Source of the DNA: an uncultured Erwinia sp.
Lineage (GTDB): Bacteria; Pseudomonadota; Gammaproteobacteria; Enterobacterales; Enterobacteriaceae
Assembly (NCBI GenBank): GCA_946221915.1
Contig: CAMIKG010000069.1
Coordinates: 1 to 22,528, forward strand
Reading direction: 5' to 3'
Length of the DNA stretch: 22,528 nt
A program made the translations under genes and the position numbers. Below the pieces are notes generated by a model. It had not been told where the DNA came from and did no database searches. It saw only the letters and a program-made list of their open reading frames with translations. Shown piece after piece: positions 7,866-14,421 of this stretch. The stretch's first letter is position 1. Each line of letters starts with the position of its first letter.

Positions 7866-8111
7866 TTAACCTCCGGTGACCGGCGGGAAAAACGCCACTT
7901 CGTCACCCGCTTGTAGCGCATGCTGCAACGGCACCAGCGTCTGGTTTACCGCCGCCAGCAGTTTCCCGGACTCCAGCGCCAGCGCCCAGCGGTCGCCCTG
8001 CCCGGCCAGCTGCTGACGCAGCGCTTCAACACTGGCAAACTCCGCCGGCATCTCCAGCTGGCTGACGCCCACCAGTTCACGCACCTGAGCAAAAAACAGC
8101 ACTTTAATCAT
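7866..8111 (-). CDS. moaD: Molybdopterin synthase sulfur carrier subunit MoaD
   Basis: An 81-residue ubiquitin-fold sulfur carrier ending in the required Gly-Gly (PPVTGG). MoeB adenylates this C-terminus, which then becomes a thiocarboxylate that donates sulfur within the MoaD-MoaE complex. The open frame extends 7 codons further upstream, but the start at 8111 (MIKVLFFAQV) gives exactly the length and N-terminus of E. coli MoaD. This start lies inside the last codons of moaC (8-base overlap, ATGATTAA), indicating translational coupling. Confidence 0.96.
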   Translation of the reverse strand: MIKVLFFAQVRELVGVSQLEMPAEFASVEALRQQLAGQGDRWALALESGKLLAAVNQTLVPLQHALQAGDEVAFFPPVTGG

Positions 8112-8589
8112 GACTGACCGCCTGAAAATCACCGGATTTTCCGCCGCGCTTACTCAGCAGGCGCAGGTTATCGATAACAATATCTTTCTGTACCGCTTTA
8201 CACATATCGTAAATGGTCAGCGCCGCCACAGAAGCGGCAGTGAGCGCTTCCATCTCCACGCCTGTTTTGCCGGTTAAACGACAGCAGGATTCGACACGCA
8301 CCCGCTGCTGCTCCGGCTCAGCGGTCAGGGTCACCTCCACTTTGCTCAGCATTAACGGGTGGCACAGCGGGATCAGCTCCCAGGTGCGTTTTGCCGCCTG
8401 AATCCCGGCGATACGCGCGGTGGCAAAGACATCCCCTTTGTGGTGGCTGCCATCGATAATCATCTGCAGCGTATCAGCGTGCATCAGCACATACGCTTCG
8501 GCGCGCGCTTCACGCACCGTCTCCTGCTTGGCGGAAACATCCACCATATGGGCTTCGCCTGCGGCGTTGATGTGGGTTAATTGCGACAT
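8104..8589 (-). CDS. moaC: Cyclic pyranopterin monophosphate synthase MoaC
   Basis: Converts the 3',8-cyclo-GTP made by MoaA into cyclic pyranopterin monophosphate, the second step of molybdenum cofactor synthesis. The 161-residue product has the family's length and key residues: K51 (SHHKGDV), H77 (PLCHPL), D128 and K131 (YDMCKAVQKD). The protein is expected to be a hexamer in the cytosol. The start lies 2 bases after the moaB stop, and its end overlaps moaD by 8 bases. Confidence 0.97.
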   Translation of the reverse strand: MSQLTHINAAGEAHMVDVSAKQETVREARAEAYVLMHADTLQMIIDGSHHKGDVFATARIAGIQAAKRTWELIPLCHPLMLSKVEVTLTAEPEQQRVRVESCCRLTGKTGVEMEALTAASVAALTIYDMCKAVQKDIVIDNLRLLSKRGGKSGDFQAVSHD

Positions 8590-8591
8590 AC

Positions 8592-9107
8592 TCAGATTTT
8601 CTTTAAATGCGAAACAAAATGACAGGGACGGGTGCGCGCATCCAGCTGGTCGGCAATAATGCGTTCCCAGGCGCTGCGGCAGGCATTGGTGGAGCCGGGC
8701 ACGGCGAAGATCAGCTTCTCATTCGCCATCCCCGCCAGTGCACGCGACTGCAGCGTCGCGGTGCCGATCTCTTCATAGGAAATCATGCGGAACAGCTCAC
8801 CAAAGCCGTCAATTTCCCGGTCGAACAGCGGTTGCAGCGCTTCCGGTGTACAGTTGCTGGCGCTGAAACCGGTGCCGCCATTAATCAGCACCACCTGCAC
8901 ATCTTTACTGGCGATCCAGCGCGAGACAATCGCGCGAATGGCGTATTTGTTATCCGCCACGATGGCGTGGTCGACGACCTCGTGCCCGGCCTCACGCGCG
9001 GCTTCACGCAGATAGTCGCCGGAGGTGTCATTTGACGCGTCGCGGCGATCTGAAACGGTTAATACGGCAATCGCCGTCGGGATAAAAACTGCATTCTCTT
9101 TCGCCAT
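8592..9107 (-). CDS. moaB: MoaB, MogA/MoaB-family molybdopterin-binding protein
   Basis: A 171-residue member of the MogA/MoaB fold, which in MogA adenylylates molybdopterin; in E. coli MogA does this job and the role of MoaB is unclear. The open frame continues 4 codons upstream, but the start at 9107 has GGAG 6-7 bases ahead and yields the E. coli-like N-terminus before FIPT. Conserved regions include LTVSDRR (16-22), the GGTG loop (77-80), DREIDGFGE and PGSTNACR. One oddity is that the acidic residue after the GGTG loop, Asp in E. coli MoaB (GGTGLTEGD), is Asn85 here (GGTGFSASN), and the residue two before the GG is also changed to fit INGGTG. It sits 15 bases after moaA. Confidence 0.95.
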   Translation of the reverse strand: MAKENAVFIPTAIAVLTVSDRRDASNDTSGDYLREAAREAGHEVVDHAIVADNKYAIRAIVSRWIASKDVQVVLINGGTGFSASNCTPEALQPLFDREIDGFGELFRMISYEEIGTATLQSRALAGMANEKLIFAVPGSTNACRSAWERIIADQLDARTRPCHFVSHLKKI

Positions 9108-9122
9108 GCTGTGCTCCATCGC

Positions 9123-10109
9123 TTAGCCGCCAATAAAGGATAAATTTTGCGTAATGCCGGTATTGCCCTGATGCAGGAAGTGGGTCTGTTTTTTGCTGTT
9201 GAGGCTGGCGGCAATGCGCGCCTGCAGCGCGTCCTGCTGATCGTCACTCGCCAGCAAATCGCGTAACGGCACGCCGCCATCGCCAAACAGGCACAGATGC
9301 AGGTTGCCGGTAGCGGAGACGCGCAGGCGGTTGCAGCTGGCGCAGAAATCTTTCTCGTACGGCATAATCAGGCCAATCTCGCCCTGATAATCGGGATGAC
9401 GAAACACCTGCGCCGGACCATCGCTGCGTTCGCGCGCCTGCCGTTGCCAGCCCAGCGCCAGCAGGCGGTCGCGGATCACTTCACCTGAGATATGGTGGCG
9501 ACGAAACAGATCGCCGCCTTCACCGGTTTCCATCAGCTCAATAAAACGCAGCTGAATGGGACGCGTGCGGATCCAGTCGAGGAACGTCTCCAGACTGTGA
9601 TGATTGAGATTGCGCATCAGCACCGCGTTCACCTTCACTTTGGCATAGCCGGCCTCAAAGGCAGCATCGATGCCGCGCATCACCTGGTAAAACTTGTCCT
9701 GGCCGGTAATGGCGTGAAACTGGCGCGCATCCAGACTGTCGACGCTGACATTAAGCGCCGTCAGCCCGGCATCACGCCAGGCGGCGACATCGCGTTCAAG
9801 GCGATAGCCATTGGTGGTAACCGCAAGCTGGCGGATCGCAGCGTTTTCGCGCACGGCGGCAATAATGTCGCAGAAATCGCGGCGCAGAGAGGGTTCCCCG
9901 CCGGTCAGCCGCACTTTTTCTGTGCCGGAAGCGGCAAACGCCCGCGTGACGCGACGAATCTCCTGCAGTGACAGGAAACTTTTGTTAGTGACGCCCTGCG
10001 GTTTATAGCCGTCGGGCAGGCAGTAAGTGCAACGAAAATTGCACACATCTGTGATCGACAGACGCAAGTAATAGAACTTGCGCGCGAAGTTATCTGTAAA
10101 TTGTGACAC
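9123..10109 (-). CDS. moaA: GTP 3',8-cyclase MoaA (radical SAM)
   Basis: Catalyses the first step of molybdenum cofactor synthesis, radical rearrangement of GTP to 3',8-cyclo-GTP. It has two iron-sulfur sites: the radical-SAM cluster at C23-C27-C30 (CNFRCTYC) and the C-terminal substrate-binding cluster at C256, C259 and C273. The protein ends in the conserved Gly-Gly needed for activity. An ATG 27 codons upstream is in frame, but a GTG at 10109, with AAAGG 7 bases ahead, gives 328 residues starting MSQFTDNFARKFYYLRLS, matching E. coli MoaA (329). The upstream reading would place the ribosome site and the Moco-riboswitch structure inside the coding region, so GTG is preferred. It heads moaABCDE. 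Confidence 0.96.
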   Translation of the reverse strand: MSQFTDNFARKFYYLRLSITDVCNFRCTYCLPDGYKPQGVTNKSFLSLQEIRRVTRAFAASGTEKVRLTGGEPSLRRDFCDIIAAVRENAAIRQLAVTTNGYRLERDVAAWRDAGLTALNVSVDSLDARQFHAITGQDKFYQVMRGIDAAFEAGYAKVKVNAVLMRNLNHHSLETFLDWIRTRPIQLRFIELMETGEGGDLFRRHHISGEVIRDRLLALGWQRQARERSDGPAQVFRHPDYQGEIGLIMPYEKDFCASCNRLRVSATGNLHLCLFGDGGVPLRDLLASDDQQDALQARIAASLNSKKQTHFLHQGNTGITQNLSFIGG

Positions 10110-10116
10110 CGCAACA

Positions 10117-10216
10117 CCTTTCCAAATCGGGGAGGCGCAGTCATTTCTTCCTGCGCCCTGGCAGCTCAGTGGCTGCGGCCAGAGCACCATATCCCGCAGG
10201 ACCCAGGTGCAAAGGC
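10117..10216 (-). promoter_or_regulatory. Moco riboswitch-like leader of moaA
   Basis: The leader immediately before moaA folds well. The distal CCUUU (10211-10215) can pair with AAAGG (10117-10121), which is the moaA ribosome site. Inside it are a GCAGC/GCUGC hairpin and a 7-bp GGCGCAG/CUGCGCC hairpin. E. coli moaA carries the Moco RNA motif in the same position, and this sequestration of the ribosome site fits translational repression by the cofactor. I matched it by position and folding, not by a covariance model. Confidence 0.7.
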
Positions 10217-10223
10217 TAGAGTG

Positions 10224-10247
10224 TCATTTGTCATTGTGGACAAATGA
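10224..10247. repeat. 24-bp palindrome between moaA leader and ModE-like site
   Basis: Perfect 9-base arms, TCATTTGTC and GACAAATGA, are separated by 6 bases. It lies just upstream of the riboswitch-like fold and may be an operator for an unidentified dimeric regulator or an extra hairpin at the 5' end of the moaA transcript. It does not match FNR, NarL or ModE consensus as I know them. Confidence 0.8.
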
Positions 10248-10299
10248 TGGCGAACAATAATTCTAACGCTAACGACAGGGGGATACCACTAACACTTTT

Positions 10300-10323
10300 C
10301 GCTATATATTATGATATACAACG
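10300..10323. promoter_or_regulatory. ModE-like operator upstream of moaA
   Basis: An AT-rich inverted repeat with half-sites CGCTATATA and TATACAACG 6 bases apart. The arms fit the CG-n-TATATA half-site pattern of ModE, the molybdate sensor that activates moaABCDE in E. coli. It lies about 190 bases before moaA and about 160 bases before divergent yvcK. Confidence 0.65.
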
Positions 10324-10479
10324 ATTTTCAGCGCATTTTGCCACCCAGTTCAGGTAAAATACGCCAGCAAAATGGCACATTATCAACATAAAAAAGCGTG
10401 ACTGGTGCAGGCGGTCCGGGGCACATGGCGCGTACAGCCCTGGCTTCGGACGGCAGACAACATCGTTTTCAGGAGGATT

Positions 10480-11388
10480 ATGCGTAATCGTACGCTGGCG
10501 GATTTAGACCGCGTCGTCGCTCTGGGCGGCGGACATGGCTTAGGGCGGGTGATGTCCGCTTTATCGCCGCTCGGCTCACGTCTGACAGGAATTGTCACTA
10601 CCACCGACAATGGTGGCTCCACCGGCCGTATCCGCCGCTCTGAAGGCGGTATCGCCTGGGGCGATATGCGCAACTGTCTGAATCAGCTGATCACTGAGCC
10701 CAGCGTAGCCTCGGCGATGTTTGAGTACCGCTTCAGCGGCAATGGCGAACTCGCCGGCCACAATCTCGGCAATCTGATGCTGAAAGCGCTCGATCACCTC
10801 AGCGTCCGACCGCTGGAAGCCATTAACCTGATCCGCAACCTGCTGAAAGTTGACGCCTTTCTGATCCCGATGTCGGAGCAGCCGGTCGATCTGATGGCCA
10901 TCGATGCCGAAGGCAATACGGTGTATGGTGAGACAGATATCGACCAGCTGGCACTGCCGCCGCAGGAGTTAATGCTGACGCCGACGGTGAGCGCGACGCG
11001 TGAAGCGGTACAGGCGATCGCCGAAGCGGATCTGATTTTAATTGGTCCCGGTAGTTTCTACACCAGCCTGATGCCGGTGTTACTGCTCAGTGAAATGGCG
11101 CAGGCGCTGCGGCGTTCGCCCGCCACCATGGTGTTTATTGGCAACCTGGGACGTGAGCTGAGTCCGGCGGCGGCCAGCCTGACGGTGGCCGACAAGCTGG
11201 CGTTAATGGAAAAACATATTGGTAAAAAAGTGATCGACGCGCTGGTGATCAGCCCGCAGGCCAATGTCCAGGGCGTGGAGGATCGCCTGCTGATCCGCGA
11301 GCCGCTGGAGGCGGCGGATGTTAAATACCGCCACGACCGTCAGTTATTGCGGCAGGCGCTGGAACATGCGATTCAGGCGATAAATTAA
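10480..11388 (+). CDS. ybhK: YvcK/YbhK family protein (GluNAc-nucleotide-binding fold)
   Basis: A 302-residue cytosolic protein of the YvcK/CofD-like family, nearly identical in opening sequence to E. coli YbhK (302 residues). The nucleotide-binding glycine-rich loop GGGHGLG (16-22), TTTDNGGSTGR (about 40-50) and GDMRNCL are intact, as are the GHNLGNLML and GPGSFYTSL segments. In Gram-positive bacteria YvcK binds UDP-sugars and supports growth on gluconeogenic carbon sources and cell-wall synthesis; the role in enterobacteria is poorly defined. The frame stays open 25 codons upstream, but AGGAGG sits 3 bases before the ATG at 10480. It is divergent from moaA, convergent with uvrB and likely monocistronic. 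Confidence 0.94.
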   Translation: MRNRTLADLDRVVALGGGHGLGRVMSALSPLGSRLTGIVTTTDNGGSTGRIRRSEGGIAWGDMRNCLNQLITEPSVASAMFEYRFSGNGELAGHNLGNLMLKALDHLSVRPLEAINLIRNLLKVDAFLIPMSEQPVDLMAIDAEGNTVYGETDIDQLALPPQELMLTPTVSATREAVQAIAEADLILIGPGSFYTSLMPVLLLSEMAQALRRSPATMVFIGNLGRELSPAAASLTVADKLALMEKHIGKKVIDALVISPQANVQGVEDRLLIREPLEAADVKYRHDRQLLRQALEHAIQAIN

Positions 11389-11408
11389 TCCCGGCGCATT
11401 ACCGCTCT

Positions 11409-11441
11409 GCTTCCCTCCCCCATGACAGGGGAGAGGGAAGC
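11409..11441. terminator. Hairpin between convergent ybhK and uvrB
   Basis: A GC-rich 13-bp stem with one bulged A (arms from GCTTCCCTC at 11409 and GAGGGAAGC at 11433) closes a 6-base loop. It fills most of the gap between the two stop codons. No U-run on either strand, so termination is inferred from position alone. Stems of this CCCTCTCCCC-type composition are commonly repeated in related genomes. Confidence 0.5.
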
Positions 11442-11475
11442 CCAGAACACCGAACTGATGCGTTCGCTGCGCGGC

Positions 11476-13500
11476 TCAGGACGCCGCAATAAACAGTTCA
11501 CGCACCTCATGCAGCCGGTCGCGCACCGCAGCCGCCTCTTCGAACTCCAGGTTTTGTGCGTGCTGCTGCATCTGCGCTTCCAGCTCGTGGATTTTCTTCT
11601 GCAGCGCCTGCGGCGTCATCGCCAGATAGTTGCTATCAGCCTCTTCCACCACTTTCGTCGACTTACCGCGTCCTTTGGTTTTCGCTTTGCCGGTGCCCTG
11701 ACCAATCTGCAGAATATCGGCGATTTTCTTGTTCAGACCCTGCGGCACAATGCCATTTTCTTCATTGTACTTCGCCTGCTTCTCGCGACGACGCTCCGTC
11801 TCTTCAATCGCTTTCGCCATTGATGCCGTAATACGATCGCCATACAGAATCGCCTTGCCATTGATGTTACGCGCCGCGCGACCAATGGTCTGGATCAGGG
11901 AACGTTCGGAACGCAGGAAGCCCTCTTTATCCGCATCGAGGATGGCAACCAGCGACACTTCCGGCATATCCAGCCCTTCACGCAGCAGGTTGATGCCCAC
12001 CAGCACATCAAACTCCCCGAGACGCAGATCGCGGATAATCTCCACGCGCTCAACGGTATCAATATCCGAGTGCAGATAGCGCACCCGCTCGCCATGCTCT
12101 TCGAGATACTCGGTCAGATCTTCCGCCATACGCTTGGTCAGCACAGTCACCAGCACGCGTTCGTTGATGGCCACGCGCTTGCGGATCTCGGACAGCAAAT
12201 CATCCACCTGGGTGGCGACAGGGCGCACTTCCACCAGCGGATCGAGCAGACCGGTCGGGCGCACCACCTGATCGATGATGTCATTGCCGGATTTCTCCAG
12301 CTCGTAATTGCCCGGCGTCGCCGAGACATAGATGGTTTGCGGTGCCAGCGCCTCGAACTCTTCAAACTTCATCGGTCGGTTATCCAGCGCCGACGGCAGG
12401 CGGAAACCATACTCCACCAGCGTCTCTTTACGCGCGCGGTCGCCGCGGTACATACCGCCCAGCTGCGGAATGGTAACGTGGGATTCGTCCACCACCAGCA
12501 GGCCATCGGCAGGCAGATAGTCGAACAGCGTCGGCGGCGCTTCGCCAGGCCCGCGCCCGGAGAGGTAACGCGAGTAGTTTTCAATGCCCGAGCAGTAACC
12601 CAGTTCGTTCATCATCTCTAAATCAAACTGGGTGCGTTGGGTCAGACGCTGCTCTTCCAGCAGCTTGTTGTTCGCCAGCAGCACCTGGCGACGCTCAGCC
12701 AGCTCCACTTTGATCTCTTCCATCGCCTGCAAAATGCGCTCGCGCGGCGTAACGTAGTGGGTTTTGGGATAAACGGTGAAACGCTGGATCACCTCCAGCT
12801 GTTGCCCGGTCAGCGGATCGAACAGCGACAGGCGCTCCACCTCTTCATCGAACAGCTCCACGCGCAGCGCGATTTCGTCTGATTCCGCCGGGAAGATATC
12901 AATCACTTCACCGCGCACGCGGAAAGTGCCGCGCTGGAACGCCTGATCGTTACGGGTATATTGCAGCTCAGCAAGACGGCGCAAAATGGCGCGCTGATCG
13001 ATGATCATGCCGCGCGTCAGGTGCAGCATCATTTTCAGATAGAGATCGGGATCGCCCAGACCGTAGATCGCCGATACCGACGCCACCACCACCACATCGC
13101 GCCGCTCCAGCAGCGCTTTGGTCGCTGACAGACGCATCTGTTCAATATGTTCGTTAACCGAGGCGTCCTTTTCGATAAAGGTGTCTGAACTCGGTACATA
13201 GGCTTCCGGCTGATAGTAGTCGTAGTACGAGACGAAATACTCCACCGCATTATCGGGGAAAAACTCTTTCATCTCGCCGTACAGCTGAGCAGCAAGGGTT
13301 TTGTTGGGCGCCAGCACCATGGTCGGGCGGTTAAGGTTGGCAATCACGTTGGCAACGGTAAAGGTTTTACCCGATCCGGTGACCCCAAGCAGTGTCTGAT
13401 GGGCAAGGCCATCTTCCAGCCCCTCCTCCAGACGGCGAATCGCCTCTGGCTGATCGCCGGAAGGTTTAAATGCGGAGTTAAGTTTAAATACTTTGCTCAT
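11476..13500 (-). CDS. uvrB: Excinuclease ABC subunit UvrB
   Basis: The damage-verifying helicase-like subunit of nucleotide excision repair. It is loaded by UvrA at lesions and recruits UvrC for dual incision. The 674 residues match E. coli UvrB (673), with Walker A GVTGSGKT (39-46), the aromatic beta-hairpin segment YFVSYYDYYQPEAY (about 90-103), Walker B VVDESH, helicase motifs V and VI (QTIGRAARN) and a C-terminal UVR domain that binds UvrC. The open frame runs 36 codons upstream of the chosen start, but MSKVFKLNSAFKPSGDQ at 13500 is the conserved N-terminus. Upstream sequence carries a uvrB-type SOS box, so LexA control is expected. The frame is intact to the end. Confidence 0.97.
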   Translation of the reverse strand: MSKVFKLNSAFKPSGDQPEAIRRLEEGLEDGLAHQTLLGVTGSGKTFTVANVIANLNRPTMVLAPNKTLAAQLYGEMKEFFPDNAVEYFVSYYDYYQPEAYVPSSDTFIEKDASVNEHIEQMRLSATKALLERRDVVVVASVSAIYGLGDPDLYLKMMLHLTRGMIIDQRAILRRLAELQYTRNDQAFQRGTFRVRGEVIDIFPAESDEIALRVELFDEEVERLSLFDPLTGQQLEVIQRFTVYPKTHYVTPRERILQAMEEIKVELAERRQVLLANNKLLEEQRLTQRTQFDLEMMNELGYCSGIENYSRYLSGRGPGEAPPTLFDYLPADGLLVVDESHVTIPQLGGMYRGDRARKETLVEYGFRLPSALDNRPMKFEEFEALAPQTIYVSATPGNYELEKSGNDIIDQVVRPTGLLDPLVEVRPVATQVDDLLSEIRKRVAINERVLVTVLTKRMAEDLTEYLEEHGERVRYLHSDIDTVERVEIIRDLRLGEFDVLVGINLLREGLDMPEVSLVAILDADKEGFLRSERSLIQTIGRAARNINGKAILYGDRITASMAKAIEETERRREKQAKYNEENGIVPQGLNKKIADILQIGQGTGKAKTKGRGKSTKVVEEADSNYLAMTPQALQKKIHELEAQMQQHAQNLEFEEAAAVRDRLHEVRELFIAAS

Positions 13501-13543
13501 TGACGGACTACCTGAAGAAGAGGATCGCGCGAACCGGACTGTA

Positions 13544-13549
13544 ATTCTA
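13544..13549 (-). promoter_or_regulatory. Candidate -10 of the uvrB promoter
   Basis: TAGAAT on the minus strand lies in the context GACGAG-TAGAAT-TACA, which aligns with GACGAG-TAAAAT-TACA of the E. coli uvrB promoter as I recall it. The -35 position (CTGGAA at 17-base spacing) is weak. This leaves about 37 bases of leader before the start codon. Confidence 0.45.
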
Positions 13550-13579
13550 CTCGTCCCGGCTAATTTTTCCAGTGCAAAA

Positions 13580-13599
13580 CACTGGATATAATCACAGCC
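13580..13599 (-). promoter_or_regulatory. LexA (SOS) box of uvrB
   Basis: On the minus strand the 16-base core reads CTGTGATTATATCCAG, that is CTGT-N8-CCAG: one base off the CTGT-N8-ACAG consensus, with the same deviation as the E. coli uvrB box. It lies about 82 bases upstream of the uvrB start, just upstream of the candidate promoter, and overlaps a 6-bp inverted repeat (CCAGTG-N5-CACTGG, 13569-13585). Confidence 0.82.
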
Positions 13600-13683
13600 A
13601 TTCTGCACAATGCTTCGCCAGAAAGCAAAGCGTATGTTTTACTCGCCATTAGTGGGCAAATGCCTGTGACGCACGGCGCAAGG

Positions 13684-13692
13684 TTATCCCCA
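13684..13692 (+). promoter_or_regulatory. Single near-match DnaA box
   Basis: TTATCCCCA, one mismatch from TTATCCACA, about 200 bases from the main DnaA-box cluster. On its own it is weak; it is noted because of the nearby cluster. Confidence 0.35.
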
Positions 13693-13880
13693 GAAGGGTT
13701 GGTTCTTTAACATTTGTCAAGCATGCTGTCGCGAAACCGTCATCTAAAAAAAGCCGGAAAAGCCTCAGGCTTGCTTTTCAATAACGTATTGATTTTATAT
13801 CAGTTGTTTCCAGGGGGCGGATTCGCATCAGTTAGAGCGCAAGCCGCGTCCGCTCTCGCCTGCAGCAAGTTTTCAGAATC

Positions 13881-13950
13881 TAATACACATGGTTATCCAC
13901 AGGAATAGTGGATAACTGATGACAGCGCCCGAAACATCAGGTGTGTATAA
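13881..13950. promoter_or_regulatory. DARS1-like DnaA-box cluster
   Basis: Three good DnaA boxes fall in 58 bp: TTATCCACA (13893-13901, plus strand), TTATCCACT (13907-13915, minus) and TTATACACA (13942-13950, minus). The first two form a perfect 9-base inverted repeat GTTATCCAC-N7-GTGGATAAC. A fourth near-match (TAATACACA, 13881-13889, plus) lies just before. E. coli DARS1, which regenerates ATP-DnaA from ADP-DnaA, lies in the uvrB-bioD intergenic region and has a core of three such boxes with two facing each other. Position and box layout together make DARS1 the best reading; function is not shown by sequence alone. Confidence 0.75.
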
Positions 13951-14081
13951 ATCTGCCTTGCCCCTGCTCAGCGCCGCGAAATATTTTTTTTTCGCTTTTT
14001 TTCGTCTTTGCTTAGCGCCACCCGGCGTAAGAGATGCATAATTTTATCTGAGATTCCAGTACCTTTTACCGTCCCGTTATG

Positions 14082-14161
14082 TGATTAACTCTGGTGCGAA
14101 AATGTCACGTCAACGACCCTTTGCACCAGCCAGCGGGCATACCAGGCACTGCAACAGTGCA
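14082..14161 (+). promoter_or_regulatory. Cluster of three NtrC-like sites (enhancer)
   Basis: The best site, GGCACTGCAACAGTGCA (14145-14161), has the GCACY-N5-RGTGC symmetry of NtrC operators. A second (14122-14138) has a perfect left half TGCACC and a decayed right half. A third (14082-14098) has a perfect right half TGGTGC and a decayed left half. They lie about 125-195 bases upstream of the predicted start of the sigma54-like promoter, a spacing comparable to the E. coli glnA enhancer. The first two are centred about 23 bases apart, close to two helical turns. Confidence 0.55.
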
Positions 14162-14259
14162 ACGCCCCTGTTTCCGCGCCGTAATTGTTTAGCTGCCCTC
14201 ATCATTGAAAACGTGTTACATCGCCCCTGTGCACACGAAGACGCCGTTTATTCTCTTTC

Positions 14260-14275
14260 TGGCCTGTTAATTGCA
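14260..14275 (+). promoter_or_regulatory. Sigma54-type -24/-12 promoter for the ABC ATPase gene
   Basis: TGGCCTGTTAATTGCA matches the RpoN consensus TGGCACG-N4-TTGCA at all but two positions and has the invariant GG-N10-GC spacing. It points toward the ATPase gene, with an expected start near 14286 and a leader of about 135 bases. Upstream NtrC-like sites strengthen the call. No competing sigma70 promoter stands out. Confidence 0.6.
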
Positions 14276-14421
14276 ACAACCTGCTGCCACCTCGCGCTTT
14301 CGGGATACCAGAACAATAAGTACGCAGCGGAGGCCCAAACGTTGTACGCCATATTATGACGGTTCGTTACAGGCCAGGAATGACGCCATCATCGGAATAT
14401 TGTCTGGAAGGAGAGTGTCAG

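Larger units (their letters stand above)
13951..14421. other. Gene-free stretch upstream of the orphan ABC ATPase
   Basis: About 470 bases without a supported gene. It opens with a T-rich tract (13980-14010) and a small bulged hairpin (14011-14031), then holds the NtrC-like sites, the sigma54-like promoter and a roughly 135-base leader. Two short open frames cross it but neither has a ribosome site nor a recognisable product. Confidence 0.55.

Noticed and set aside
13714..13908. 64-codon open frame between uvrB and the DnaA boxes
   Set aside because: No ribosome site or protein similarity; it runs through the DnaA-box cluster, which better explains the sequence.
13881..14031. Replication origin (oriC-like) reading of DnaA boxes plus T-rich tract
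   Set aside because: No origin neighbours (gidA/mnmG, mioC, dnaA), too few boxes and no repeated unwinding element; the uvrB-bioD location fits DARS1 instead.
14081..14359. 92-codon open frame upstream of the ABC ATPase
   Set aside because: GTG start without Shine-Dalgarno, odd composition, and it overlaps the NtrC-like and sigma54-like elements.
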